DNA of 63,685 nucleotides, taken from the NCBI GenBank assembly GCA_947478905.1, contig CANJXG010000004.1, positions 1 to 63,685 of the forward strand. The letters are read 5' to 3'. This stretch comes from Coxiellaceae bacterium (GTDB lineage: Bacteria > Pseudomonadota > Gammaproteobacteria > Berkiellales > Berkiellaceae). Both the position numbers and the translations under genes were made by a program. Below the pieces are notes generated by a model, which did not search any database, had not been told where the DNA came from, and saw only the letters and a list, made by a program, of their open reading frames with translations. Below, piece after piece: positions 21,166-30,126 of the stretch (position 1 is the stretch's first letter; each line of letters begins with the position of its first letter).

Positions 21166-22012
21166 TACAATAGGGTATTTATTGAAGTGGGGGCAAGCGC
21201 AGCTAATACACTCACAAACAGATACACCTAAGCTTGATATTGAACTATTATTGTTAGCAGCGTCAAAATCGCAAGCGCTTTCTAAGATTGATTTAGTGGT
21301 GAATCCACAAATAATCCTATCACAAGAGAATATCTCTCTTTTTGAGAGTTATGTTAAAAGACGTATGATAGGAGAGCCTATTGCTTTTATTTTAGGTCAT
21401 CAGCCTTTTTGGAGTTTAGATTTATTAGTTTCACACCAAACATTGATGCCCCGTCCAGAAACAGAATTATTGATTGAAATTGTATTAGAAAAAATGCAAG
21501 GGCAAAAAAGCCAATCTGTTTTAGATTTAGGAACGGGGACAGGTGCGATTGCCTTATCTTTGGCTAAAGAGAAACCTCATTGGTCTATTACTGCCACAGA
21601 TATTAATAGTGAAACGCTCGAAATAGCAAAAAAAAATGCGGTGTTACATCACTTAGATCAGGTTGTTTTTAAATTAGGATCTTGGTTTGAAGCGGTAGAG
21701 GGATCACAATTTTCAGTAATTGTTAGCAATCCGCCTTATATTGCACAAGATGATCCTCACTTACAGCATCCGGCACTTGCTTATGAGCCTTTAGGCGCCT
21801 TGGTGAGTGGTACGGATGGATTAAAAGATATCCAAAATATTATTAAACAAGCCCCTTTATTTTTAAAAAAAGGGGGCTTGTTAGTCTTAGAACATGGTTA
21901 CAATCAAAAAATGGCTGTTCAAAAATTATTGTCTGATTCAGGATTTAAAAATATTGCATCTCGCACAGATCTCTCTGGGGTAGAGAGATCAACGTTTGGA
22001 TCTTGGCTTTAA
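21158..22012 (+). CDS. prmC: Release-factor glutamine methyltransferase PrmC
   Basis: SAM-dependent methylase that modifies the GGQ glutamine of RF1 and RF2. The SAM site is [16 protein letters not shown] and the catalytic NPPY motif is [23 protein letters not shown] is also characteristic. It is 284 aa long. It starts with GTG overlapping the prfA 3' end by 8 bases. Its last 24 bases overlap the convergent gene on the other strand, and a near-identical copy of its 3' end is found at 24583-24704. Confidence 0.95.
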   Translation: MNNTIGYLLKWGQAQLIHSQTDTPKLDIELLLLAASKSQALSKIDLVVNPQIILSQENISLFESYVKRRMIGEPIAFILGHQPFWSLDLLVSHQTLMPRPETELLIEIVLEKMQGQKSQSVLDLGTGTGAIALSLAKEKPHWSITATDINSETLEIAKKNAVLHHLDQVVFKLGSWFEAVEGSQFSVIVSNPPYIAQDDPHLQHPALAYEPLGALVSGTDGLKDIQNIIKQAPLFLKKGGLLVLEHGYNQKMAVQKLLSDSGFKNIASRTDLSGVERSTFGSWL

Positions 22013-24259
22013 GGAGCCCTGTTGTTCTTGTTTTAAAACAGGTTCATTTTCGATTGAATCAATTCGAAGTTGAAACTCAAGAGTGTTTTTTGTGAGCAGT
22101 TTGAATGATTCGAATAGTTCTTGTGTTTCTTCCAATAGTTCTTGTGCTTCCGCTATATTCAACGTCGCATAGATTGCAGTCAAATTCTCCTGCACTTTAT
22201 GCTGTAATTTTATAAGTGTCGATGTTTGCAAGTCTTTTTGTATATTATATTTTTCCTCATATTGTTTTAAACTTTGTACTAGTTTATTGCTTTGATTTAT
22301 AGCACGTTTTAAAGCCTTAGAGGGGGGGCCGGATTTGGATGCGTGTGTTTGGTTTAATTGGATAACCAGTGTCAGATTCTTCCAATACTCAATGGTATCA
22401 TGATAATAGGTTGTCAGACTTGCTTTAGCAGCAAGAAATCCTTGCTCACCTATTTGTTTCACTAAACCAGATTTTAAAAGATCTTGTTGGCTTGTTTTAG
22501 CGGATGCACCTATTTTAATCCATTGTTCTTTAGTCATGATATTTTTACACTCAAGTATAGAATATTCTAACATAGCATGTAAAGATTGTATTTCGGAAGA
22601 CATTTTGACGTCATTTAAAAAATCTACTCCAAGTTGTTCTTTAGCGTCAGATTGTCTAGATAGCGCACCTGATATTAGCTGTTGCATGCGTAAATCAGTG
22701 TCTGTCTCAAGACTCACGAAAGAGGAATAAAGTTTTGCATAATCTACCAAAGCAGTATTAATTTTAGGGTTACTATTTTGAGGCGAAAGTAATACAATTA
22801 ATTGCTTATAAAAAGCACGAGAGTGTAGTATGTCCGTTGGAATTTTAGAGTAAAGCGCTTGAGTACACTCATTGGTTGGGGAGAGTAAAAAATGGGCCCA
22901 TGGCAAACCATCTTGATTACAGGTAAGTAATGATGCTCCTTGCTGCATTAAAATTTGAAAACAAGCGACTTTGCTTTCTTTTTTGAGTTTACTTTCAATT
23001 AAATAATGCAAAATAGATTGATAGTCTTTTTTGGATACACTAATTACTTGGGTGTCTATGCAATAGGGTCCATACTGTAATACAAATTCAAGCATGGGTG
23101 CATTACCAAGCGTGAGCGCCATATTTAAATATTTTAAAGGCATATGACCGTGAAACATAGTTAGTTTGGCAGCTTTTTCGAAGCTATTTTTTAAAATTGC
23201 TTTTTCGAGCAATGCCGTTCCTGTTATTGTAAGTTGAGATGCTGTTTTTTCAAATGTTGAAAGGCCTGACATGGAAACGGTAGTGTCGTGAGTGTATAAA
23301 GCAATTTCACTGGAAATTTCAAGATAATCGTTGTAAATAGTTAGATATTTTTCAATAATTGCAGGTATAGGTTGTGTTGCACAGCTTGTCTCAAGGGATT
23401 CAACTTGTGTTTGTAATAGCATGATTTTAGGATCTAAGTCGATGGGAGCAAGGGATAATCGCAGTGGCGTGGGATGAAATGTGAAGGCATCCGATAGGTC
23501 ACTCTTTTCATCTTTGGTTTGCGCGTGTTGATCCACGAAGCGTGATGGTATTTTTGATATTAAAAATTGTTTTTTAAGTTCATAACTTCTTCTGAGCAAG
23601 AGATTTTGGATGCCTTGATTGTTTTCGCCCGATAATTGCTTGATTTCTTGTAGTACAGTGATGTATTTTTCTAAGTTTTCAATATAGAATTGAACATTCT
23701 CGGAGGTTATATTTTTTGATTGTTCTTCTGCTTTGGTGTTTAAACTAAGACATTGTTCAGTTAATTCGCTGATATAACGGGTTTGTTGAAGTCGCATTTT
23801 TGATATTAAATTAATAATAAAAGGCTTTGCGAACAGTTCGAATTGGGTAATAGATTGTGCATCGAGTGTTACAGTTTCAGTGTAAGCTTGAGATAGAACA
23901 GAAAACCTATTAAAAGTAACCGAGCATATTTTGTCTTTGGAGTCAAAAAATAAATGTAGCTTGCTTTTTTCTTGTTTTTGATCTATAAAAATAGCAGTAT
24001 AATGATAAGGGCTTTTATATTGAACATACTCTTGAGTTTGCACTTCATGAATCGTTATATGATGTTCTGTTAATCTTAAGGTATGGTTTTCTTCTGAAAT
24101 TTTAATACTAAAATTTTCTTCATCTTTTAGTGGTAAATGAAAATAATAAGGTGCTAAAGAGTCGGGTGTCTCTTTTCCACGTTCAATATGCCAATTTGAT
24201 ACAATGCTAGAGTTGGTTTTGATAATTTTAGAAACAAGATAAAATATAAAGTTTTTCAT
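21989..24259 (-). CDS. Ankyrin-like/coiled-coil protein of unknown function (756 aa)
   Basis: No full-length family recognised. The N-terminal ~150 residues look like a beta-rich domain. A helical central region follows, then a short ankyrin-like segment around residues 370-455 (LKYLNMALTLGNAPMLEFVL, HYLIESKLKKE, ILMQQGASLLTCNQDG), and a long C-terminal coiled coil (about 600-740) rich in Gln, Leu and Glu. There is no signal peptide. It converges on prmC with a 24-base overlap. Ankyrin plus coiled-coil architecture without a signal sequence is common among secreted effectors of Legionellales; here this is inference. Pieces of a second copy occur at 24705-24801. Confidence 0.75.
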   Translation of the reverse strand: MKNFIFYLVSKIIKTNSSIVSNWHIERGKETPDSLAPYYFHLPLKDEENFSIKISEENHTLRLTEHHITIHEVQTQEYVQYKSPYHYTAIFIDQKQEKSKLHLFFDSKDKICSVTFNRFSVLSQAYTETVTLDAQSITQFELFAKPFIINLISKMRLQQTRYISELTEQCLSLNTKAEEQSKNITSENVQFYIENLEKYITVLQEIKQLSGENNQGIQNLLLRRSYELKKQFLISKIPSRFVDQHAQTKDEKSDLSDAFTFHPTPLRLSLAPIDLDPKIMLLQTQVESLETSCATQPIPAIIEKYLTIYNDYLEISSEIALYTHDTTVSMSGLSTFEKTASQLTITGTALLEKAILKNSFEKAAKLTMFHGHMPLKYLNMALTLGNAPMLEFVLQYGPYCIDTQVISVSKKDYQSILHYLIESKLKKESKVACFQILMQQGASLLTCNQDGLPWAHFLLSPTNECTQALYSKIPTDILHSRAFYKQLIVLLSPQNSNPKINTALVDYAKLYSSFVSLETDTDLRMQQLISGALSRQSDAKEQLGVDFLNDVKMSSEIQSLHAMLEYSILECKNIMTKEQWIKIGASAKTSQQDLLKSGLVKQIGEQGFLAAKASLTTYYHDTIEYWKNLTLVIQLNQTHASKSGPPSKALKRAINQSNKLVQSLKQYEEKYNIQKDLQTSTLIKLQHKVQENLTAIYATLNIAEAQELLEETQELFESFKLLTKNTLEFQLRIDSIENEPVLKQEQQGSLKPRSKR

Positions 24260-24582
24260 GGTTGGACTGCCTGTTTTGGTTGATCAAAGTTGTTTACTGT
24301 AGTTTCTTCCTTAATTCATTTTTAAGTTGAGTAACTTATTTTTTAGTATTTATATAAAGTTTGAAATAAATAGTGAAATAGTGAAATAGAGATATTGTAT
24401 GTTACACAACTTGTTTAAAAAATGCAATGCACCATATCGCTTATATTCATAAAATGTGCATGTGACTCCTAAGAGATATTCAAACTGACACCTTATAAAA
24501 ATCCCATGTGCCTGAAAAATATCTATACCTAGAGTGTTAGGTGTATCTAAGCGCACTTTTTAAGAGGGAGTGATAAGCCAGA
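24260..24582. other. Intergenic stretch without recognisable gene
   Basis: About 320 bases of AT-rich sequence upstream of the 756-aa gene. Its promoter probably lies here, but I see no convincing -35/-10 pair. The only longer open frame on the minus strand (24350-24556) lacks a ribosome site and resembles nothing. Confidence 0.4.
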
Positions 24583-24704
24583 AATCAAAAAATGGCTGTT
24601 TAAAAATTATTGTCTGATTCAGGATTTAAAAATATTGAATCTCGCGCAGATCTCTCTGGGGTAGAGAGATCAACGTTTGGATTTTGGCTTTAAGGAGCCC
24701 TGTT
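24583..24704 (+). repeat. Duplicated 3' end of prmC
   Basis: Bases 24583-24704 match 21902-22023 with only about four substitutions in 122 bases, covering the last ~37 codons of prmC, its stop codon and the following bases. One change turns a CAA codon into TAA, so the copy is not coding. It lies 2.6 kb from the original, in the same orientation, and is followed by fragments of the gene that converges on prmC, so it records a duplication of the junction of the two genes. Confidence 0.9.
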
Positions 24705-24801
24705 TTTCTTCTTGTGAAATAGGATGTTAGACTGTCTTTAACAGAAAGAAATCCTTGCTCACTTATTTGTTTCAATTTCTTTTGTTGTAAGTTGAGATGC
24801 T
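24705..24801 (-). pseudogene. Mosaic fragments of the 756-aa ankyrin-like gene
   Basis: Two short stretches match the upstream gene in order but with large internal deletions: about 24716-24775 resembles 22406-22463 (shared core AGAAATCCTTGCTCAC), and 24776-24801 resembles about 23222-23247 (shared TTGTAAGTTGAGATGCT). Together with the prmC copy this is the wreck of a second copy of the prmC / 756-aa gene junction. Confidence 0.65.
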
Positions 24802-25062
24802 ATTCCTTTAAAAGATGATACTTTTATTGTTTTTGAAAATGGAGGTAGCCTTATTTTAAGATTTAATAAAGATTTTGAAACTAAATTTAACCCAGTTACG
24901 CCTGTTCAAATACAAGGAGATTATATAATGCATAATTTTTTTGTAATTGATTATTCTGTTATAGAAGATTTAGAAAAAAAATATCCAGGAAAGCCTACGC
25001 CGTTTTATCAAAATTTGCATGATAACTTGTTATTCTATTTTCATGAAAAATATAATAAGTGA
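24802..25062 (+). pseudogene. 3' fragment of the secreted-protein family
   Basis: An intact frame of 86 codons ending in TGA encodes IPLKDDTFIVFENGG...NFFVIDYSVIE, closely matching the C-terminal third of the proteins at 25198-26070 and 43963-44844. It lacks the signal peptide, start and ribosome site. It is fused directly to the debris of the 756-aa gene. It is therefore a truncated third member of this family, lying 135 bases upstream of an intact member. Confidence 0.85.
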
Positions 25063-25197
25063 TTTTGAATTTTTTATTTTATAGAATAACTATATCTAAA
25101 AAATTATTTAAATAAACTATTTCTTTTTATAGAAAGTTACTCTAGTATAAACCCAGTATAGATAAATACAGTAAATAACCTTAAAAGGAAGTAAAAT

Positions 25198-26070
25198 ATG
25201 TTTAAAAATACAGTATATTTTTTGAGTATGCTTTGTGCATTACTTATAAACTTATCCGTAATGGCTGCTACTCCTAAGACTTACCCTCCTTATCCCGATG
25301 TTTGGGGATATGACTTGTCGACATTGCCTGCTATGAAGTATGGTTCAGCTGGTATTATTTCATATGTGATGGAAGATGGAGATGTTTGGTTTATTATTCG
25401 TTCTGCCTATAAAATAATAGAAAGTATGGATGAGACTGAAAAACAAATTGAACCTAAATATATTCTAATAAAATTTTTCAAAAATGAACGTGTAGAATTA
25501 TCAGAAGCCCAGCTGAAAGAGTTGTATAAAATAATAAATAAGCAACAATCTAGATCAGGATGCATTCTTGACTCAAAATTGCTTTTTAGTGATAAATCTA
25601 TATTACAGTTTTGCTTTTATAACACGGTTTCGAAATCTTTTTTTCCAGATTTTTATAATCAATATTTTCTTAAAACAGATCCCCATGGAAATACAAAAAA
25701 ATATTCTATTTTAGGATCTTATCCTCAAGTAAAAACGCATAGAAGTGATATGTTTTCTGATAGAAATGGGTCACCTTTTTACTATCAAAAACTACATCTT
25801 TTAAATGAAATTATAGCATTAAAAGATGATACTTTTATTGTTTTTGAAAATGAGGGAAATCTTATTTTAAGATTCGATAAAGATTTAAAGACCAAATTTA
25901 AACCAATTACACCTGTAAGAATTCGAGATAATTATATAATGCGTAATTTTTTTGTAATTGATTATTCTTTAATAGAAAATTTAGAAAAAAAATATCAAGC
26001 GCAATCAGACTCATTTTATCAAAATATTCATGATGATTTGTTGTCTTATTTTCATAAAAAATATAATTGA
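25198..26070 (+). CDS. Secreted protein of unknown family (paralogue A)
   Basis: A 290-aa protein with a clear Sec signal peptide (MFKNTVYFLSMLCALLINLS, cleavage near VMAA-TPK). The mature protein starts with TPKTYPPYPDVWGYDLSTLP and ends with a conserved block NFFVIDYSLIE and FYQNIHDDLL. No known domain recognised. The ATG follows an AAGGAAG ribosome site. It is a close paralogue of 43963-44844, with identical layout and a near-identical 5' leader, and of the fragment at 24802. Two small genes follow within 20 bases and by overlap, suggesting an operon. The location should be periplasmic or extracellular. Confidence 0.85.
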   Translation: MFKNTVYFLSMLCALLINLSVMAATPKTYPPYPDVWGYDLSTLPAMKYGSAGIISYVMEDGDVWFIIRSAYKIIESMDETEKQIEPKYILIKFFKNERVELSEAQLKELYKIINKQQSRSGCILDSKLLFSDKSILQFCFYNTVSKSFFPDFYNQYFLKTDPHGNTKKYSILGSYPQVKTHRSDMFSDRNGSPFYYQKLHLLNEIIALKDDTFIVFENEGNLILRFDKDLKTKFKPITPVRIRDNYIMRNFFVIDYSLIENLEKKYQAQSDSFYQNIHDDLLSYFHKKYN

Positions 26071-26087
26071 CAATTAAGGAAAAAATT

Positions 26088-26486
26088 ATGTCAAAAAAAG
26101 ATGGTCCACGTTGTACTGTAGGAGATGATTTTACTGGTTTTAAAAAAATAGTTCATGACTTGATGATGCAAAATGAACTTTATAATGGGTATGGTGCTTA
26201 TAAAGTAAGTTACGCTGACACTAAATCTAAAGACAATAAAAGTGGTTTATCTTTTGGTGCCAATCAAATGGATATGAGTAAAAACTCAAAAGCTATTCAG
26301 GTTTTCATAAAAATTATGGAGAATGCAACAGATAGTTATGGTAACTTACTTGTTAATCCAGATATTTTATTGGATATACGTGGTGGAGTTAATAACCCTA
26401 ATTTAAAAAAAACATTAACTACACCTGAACAAGTTTTTGGAAAAAATCTTTCACTTGTCAATGCAGCACTCAAGAGTCTTATGTGA
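26088..26486 (+). CDS. Small protein of unknown function with SFGANQMD motif
   Basis: A 132-aa soluble protein starting at the ATG at 26088, preceded by AAGGAAAA; an in-frame TTG at 26067 is less likely because it would overlap the upstream gene and has no ribosome site. The centre reads SGLSFGANQMDMSKNSKA, a pattern reminiscent of S-F-G-x-x-Q-x-D segments in some lysozyme-like or peptidoglycan-active proteins; I cannot assign it. It has no signal peptide. It lies 17 bases after the secreted-protein gene and overlaps the next gene by four bases (GTGA), so all three are probably co-transcribed. Confidence 0.7.
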   Translation: MSKKDGPRCTVGDDFTGFKKIVHDLMMQNELYNGYGAYKVSYADTKSKDNKSGLSFGANQMDMSKNSKAIQVFIKIMENATDSYGNLLVNPDILLDIRGGVNNPNLKKTLTTPEQVFGKNLSLVNAALKSLM

Positions 26487-26968
26487 TACCTTCTTATACT
26501 TTAATTGATTTTTCTACCCCTTCTTATATTGAGCCTTATAATTTTAGTTTAGATACTAATAATTCAAATAATTATTATTTCGATATAACCAATTATCAAA
26601 TTCCTATTGATTCTAATTTTGGATTAGCCAACTATAATTGGGGCGGCGGAGGTTTTGGTGGCGGTTATGGCGGTTATGGCGGCTATGGAGGAGGTAATTA
26701 TTTTTTCAGTATGAATGCTAAAGAATCTAGATTAGATACGCAATACTCGAAAAATAATTATTTACCAAAGGAGTCATGTGTATTAAATGAAATAATTGAT
26801 TTAGACATATCTGAGAATGATTCTCTTAGTGCTTTCTTAGAGTCACCCGCGGTACATACAATAAATGCATTAGATAGAGCAGATAAAGAATATTGGAGCG
26901 ATGTTCAAGATACTATGAGCCAAGATCCGTTAAGAGACTTTTTCGAACTTGCTTCTTTAACCACATAA
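26483..26968 (+). CDS. Gly/Tyr-rich small protein of unknown function
   Basis: A 161-aa protein starting with GTG inside the stop of the previous gene (GTGA). The first ~50 residues are rich in Asn, Tyr and Ser; residues ~53-71 form a low-complexity Gly/Tyr tract with GGYGG repeats; the remainder is acidic and helical, ending in DPLRDFFELASLTT. No family recognised and no signal peptide. Coupling by overlap to the 132-aa gene implies a shared job, perhaps as a pair. The Gly-rich segment could be a flexible linker between two short ends. Confidence 0.65.
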   Translation: MIPSYTLIDFSTPSYIEPYNFSLDTNNSNNYYFDITNYQIPIDSNFGLANYNWGGGGFGGGYGGYGGYGGGNYFFSMNAKESRLDTQYSKNNYLPKESCVLNEIIDLDISENDSLSAFLESPAVHTINALDRADKEYWSDVQDTMSQDPLRDFFELASLTT

Positions 26969-27001
26969 AGATGTAGGCATTACATACCAATAGGTACATA
27001 A

Positions 27002-27208
27002 CTGAAAACGTATATTGTGGCTGTACATAAAGGCGCTCGTGATAATATTGGGGATACCGTGTATAGTGTATATCATGACTGGCTGCCCCAATCAAATAAA
27101 GAACTAGTTGACTTACATTTTATATTTTGCTGTTACAATTTGGATAATGAAGTTCCAGCAAATGAGCTAAGAACTGAATGTTCGCTGTTGCTTAAGGATA
27201 CACTATGA
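27002..27208 (+). pseudogene. Remnant of a GyrI-like (effector-binding) domain
   Basis: An open frame without ATG encodes AVHKGARDNIGDTVYSVYHD, WLPQSNKEL and ANELRTECSLLLK. These match the C-terminal half of GyrI-like small-molecule-binding domains found in AraC-type regulators and SbmC (pattern HKG..NIG.TY..I...WLP, then NELRTE). The N-terminal DNA-binding part is missing. A GTG at 27017 could start a 63-aa product. Its stop overlaps the ATG of the next gene (ATGA), so the tail kept its coupling to the alkD-type gene. Confidence 0.65.
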
Positions 27209-27915
27209 AGGCTCTCAAAAAACTCAGATTAACATTAAAAGATTTAATTACGCTTCCTCCTCACAAAGCTGCTGTTTTTTTTAAAACAGGAGAAGGGCAA
27301 TATGCCCAAGGCGATCAGTTTATAGGGATCACGGTTCCTAATTTACGTAAAGTTGCCAAAAATTTTATGGATTTAAGTGTAGAAGATGTAGAGGTGCTGC
27401 TTCACTCAAAGATCAATGAAGAGCGTTTTTTAGCGCTGATTATTTTGGTTGAAAATTATAACAATGCAGATGAGTATGATAAAGAAAAATTATACCAATT
27501 TTATTTAAAAAATCTACAATATGTTAATAATTGGAACTTGGTAGATGCCTCTGCGCATTTAATTATAGGTGCGCATCTTTGGGATAAAGATAGACAGTAT
27601 CTTCTTGAATTAGCACAATCAGAAGTATTATGGGATCGTAGAATATCGGTAGTATCCACTTGGTATTTTATTCGAAAACAGGACGTAAAGTGGACTTTTA
27701 AAATTGCATCGCTTTTGCAAAAAGATAAGCATGATTTGATTCATAAGGCAGTAGGGTGGATGTTACGGGAAGCAGGAAAAAGAGATGAGCAAGCCCTTAT
27801 AAAATTTTTAGACAAGTATGCTAATACCATGCCAAGAACTATGCTAAGGTATGCTATTGAGAAATTTACGCTAGACCAGAGAAAAAATTATTTGAGTAAA
27901 AGTAGTGTAAAATAA
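27205..27915 (+). CDS. DNA alkylation repair protein (AlkD-like)
   Basis: A 236-aa HEAT-repeat protein of the DNA-alkylation-repair family (PF08713), which excises bulky or charged alkylpurines. Family signatures seen are FFKTGEGQYAQGDQFIGI, VPNLRKVAKNF, a LVDASAHLIIG segment with NWNLVD, and MLREAGKRDEQAL with LRYAIEKF near the end. The ATG overlaps the GyrI-like remnant stop by four bases. A HAD-hydrolase gene follows after 31 bases on the same strand. Confidence 0.88.
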   Translation: MKALKKLRLTLKDLITLPPHKAAVFFKTGEGQYAQGDQFIGITVPNLRKVAKNFMDLSVEDVEVLLHSKINEERFLALIILVENYNNADEYDKEKLYQFYLKNLQYVNNWNLVDASAHLIIGAHLWDKDRQYLLELAQSEVLWDRRISVVSTWYFIRKQDVKWTFKIASLLQKDKHDLIHKAVGWMLREAGKRDEQALIKFLDKYANTMPRTMLRYAIEKFTLDQRKNYLSKSSVK

Positions 27916-27946
27916 AAAATGAATTATTGTTAATAGGATTGATAAC

Positions 27947-28615
27947 ATGAGTAAGCTGATTATTTTTGATTGTGATGGTGTTTTAGTCGATAGTGAAATT
28001 ATTGCTAGTCGAATTGAATCTCAAATGCTTTCCAAATTGGGATATCCAATTTCAGTGGAAGAGAGTATTAAAAAATTTACAGGAATGACTGTGCTGGAGT
28101 ATAGGAACAGTGTGAAAGCCTTAGGCATTGTATCATCCAATGAAGAATTGGATGCAATGCAAGAAGCTGTTAAATTGGCTTTAAAAACAGAATTACAGCC
28201 TTTAATGCTGAACGTATTAGAGGATCTTGTTTTTAATGACTTAAAAAAATGTGTAGCCAGTAATAGTGAGCCAGACCGTGCTCGTCAAGTGTTAAAAACT
28301 ACCCATCAAGATCGTTTTTTTAACGATAATTGTATTTTTACTGCTTCTCAAGTCAAAAAAGGTAAGCCTGCACCTGATTTGTTTTTATTTGCAGCTCAAC
28401 AGATGGGGTGTGCTCCTAAAGACTGTTTAGTGATTGAAGATAGTATCTTGGGTATTGAAGCTGCGAAAAGTGCAGATATGTCAGTGATTGCATTTTTAGG
28501 GGCAAGTCATGCACAATTCGATTGGTATAGAGCACGAATTAAAAAAAAAGAAGTACCTATGGTCTTCTCTCAAGAAGAGGTATTAAGTGCAATTAAGGAT
28601 TTTATCAAAAAATAA
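27947..28615 (+). CDS. HAD-superfamily hydrolase (beta-phosphoglucomutase/YieH-like)
   Basis: Cytoplasmic 222-aa HAD phosphatase with all motifs: motif I IIFDCDGVLVDSE (nucleophile Asp about residue 8), motif II VASNSEP, motif III Lys in KKGKPAPDLF, and motif IV VIEDSILGIEAA. The cap position after motif I fits subclass IA, as in beta-phosphoglucomutase, 6-phosphogluconate phosphatase and related sugar-phosphate phosphatases. The exact substrate cannot be read from the sequence. It follows the alkD-type gene on the same strand. Confidence 0.88.
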   Translation: MSKLIIFDCDGVLVDSEIIASRIESQMLSKLGYPISVEESIKKFTGMTVLEYRNSVKALGIVSSNEELDAMQEAVKLALKTELQPLMLNVLEDLVFNDLKKCVASNSEPDRARQVLKTTHQDRFFNDNCIFTASQVKKGKPAPDLFLFAAQQMGCAPKDCLVIEDSILGIEAAKSADMSVIAFLGASHAQFDWYRARIKKKEVPMVFSQEEVLSAIKDFIKK

Positions 28616-28776
28616 GAATACATCTTCAAGGTTTTTCGAGACTATAAATTAAAAATTGAGTTGTTTTATTTTTTGGTAAACTGCAGTAATTTTATATCTT
28701 TTTTTATGAGCAAAAATAGATAGAAGCTGCTAATCTAATAAATTAATAGTGTTATTTAATATTGAGAGTGACAGGC

Positions 28777-30090
28777 ATGCAATCTTCAACTGCAATTAAA
28801 TCGATTATCTCTGCTTCTGTTGGTAATGTGTTAGAATGGTATGAATATACCTTGTATGCGTATTTTGCCACCGTTATCAGTGTACTTTTTTTTCCGCAAG
28901 ACAATCATTTTATTTCAATGCTCCTTACTTTTGCCACTTTTGCAGTAGGGTTAGCTGCTAGACCTATTGGCGGTATTATTTTTGGCTATATTGGAGATAG
29001 ATATAGTAGAAAAAGAATGCTTACTTTGACTATGCTGTTAATGTCCATTCCTACTATGTGCATAGGATTGTTACCTACGTATGCCCAAATTGGAATATGG
29101 GCGCCGATATTATTAGTGTCGCTTAGAATTTCTCAGGGAATAGCTTTAGGTGGAGAATTTGGGGCTTCTTGTGTCTATTTATATGAATCGGTTCCACAAA
29201 ATAAAAGAGGATTTTACGGCACATTGGCTTTAACCGGGGTAGGTACCGGGCTCATATTAAGTGCTTGCACCATATTAGTCCTTGAATCTTTTGCCACCCA
29301 AGCGCAAATATATTCTTATGCTTGGAGAATCCCTTTTTTTGTGAGTGTGATAGGGAGTTGGATGGCATTTTACATGAGATTAAATCTATTAGAGTCAAAT
29401 GATTTTGAAATAGTCAAAAAACAGAATAACTTAGTAAAAAACCCCTTTATGGAAATGGTTAAAAACCATAAAACTACTGTATTAAGTTTGTTTGGGATAT
29501 TTATTACTACCCAAGTTTCTTTTTTTGTAGTATTTATTTTTGGTAAAACCATGATGATCGATTTTTTGCATTTTGATCGTAAATTGGCGGGCCAATTTAA
29601 TTTGCTCACCGTAGTGAGTTATACCTTGTCAACCTTAGTTTTTGGTTACTTTTCTGACAAGATAGATAAGCGTTATATTATTTTGACAGGGGTATTGATT
29701 ATGTTTTTCTCTGCTTATCCTTTTATTATGAGCTTAACCTCAGGAAATATTAGTTTAATTTTAGGGATGAGTTTATTATTTGGTGCTTTAATAGGGATGA
29801 CAGAAGGGACCTTAAATCCTTTAGTAGCGTCTTCTTTTCCGACGAATATAAGAGCAACCAGTGTTGCCTTTTGTTGGAATTTTACTTCGGTTGCCTTTGG
29901 AGGACTTTCTCCTATGGTCGCTATTTGGTTAAATAAGCAGTATGGTGGGGTAGAAGCCATTGCGTTTTATTTGATGGCAATGTGTTTAGTCTCTATTATT
30001 AATTTAGTTTGTATTATTGTTGGTAGTCGTTTGAAGCAGGGCTGTTCTATGAATAGTGAGTCGTTTGAAAAGATCATGATAAAACCTTAA
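28777..30090 (+). CDS. MFS transporter, metabolite:H+ symporter (ProP/MHS-like)
   Basis: Twelve hydrophobic segments in 437 aa. The N-terminus SASVGNVLEWYEYTLYAYFA and the loop FGYIGDRYSRKRML are typical of the metabolite:proton symporter subfamily (ProP, KgtP, ShiA and relatives); ARPIGGIIFG and GEFGASCVYLYE are also diagnostic. The substrate could be a compatible solute, an organic acid or an amino acid. I chose the ATG at 28777; frames from TTG 28762 or GTG 28768 would only add five or three residues. An 11-bp perfect inverted repeat follows the gene at 30127. Confidence 0.88.
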   Translation: MQSSTAIKSIISASVGNVLEWYEYTLYAYFATVISVLFFPQDNHFISMLLTFATFAVGLAARPIGGIIFGYIGDRYSRKRMLTLTMLLMSIPTMCIGLLPTYAQIGIWAPILLVSLRISQGIALGGEFGASCVYLYESVPQNKRGFYGTLALTGVGTGLILSACTILVLESFATQAQIYSYAWRIPFFVSVIGSWMAFYMRLNLLESNDFEIVKKQNNLVKNPFMEMVKNHKTTVLSLFGIFITTQVSFFVVFIFGKTMMIDFLHFDRKLAGQFNLLTVVSYTLSTLVFGYFSDKIDKRYIILTGVLIMFFSAYPFIMSLTSGNISLILGMSLLFGALIGMTEGTLNPLVASSFPTNIRATSVAFCWNFTSVAFGGLSPMVAIWLNKQYGGVEAIAFYLMAMCLVSIINLVCIIVGSRLKQGCSMNSESFEKIMIKP

Positions 30091-30126
30091 GAATTCTTAT
30101 CACCACGCATGAGTCTAAGGAGTCAA

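Noticed and set aside
24350-24556. 68-aa open frame on the minus strand
   Set aside because: No ribosome site, no recognisable features, unusual composition; lies in AT-rich intergenic DNA where chance frames are common.
25166-25197. Paired GTAAA motifs before secreted paralogue A as a CpxR site
   Set aside because: The spacing between the two GTAAA units is about 15 bases, longer than the 4-8 expected, and the second is part of the ribosome-site leader.
26640-26700. Gly/Tyr tract as a DNA tandem-repeat array or collagen-like domain
   Set aside because: Only about four imperfect GGYGG units; it is a short low-complexity linker within a coding frame, and no G-x-y collagen periodicity is present.
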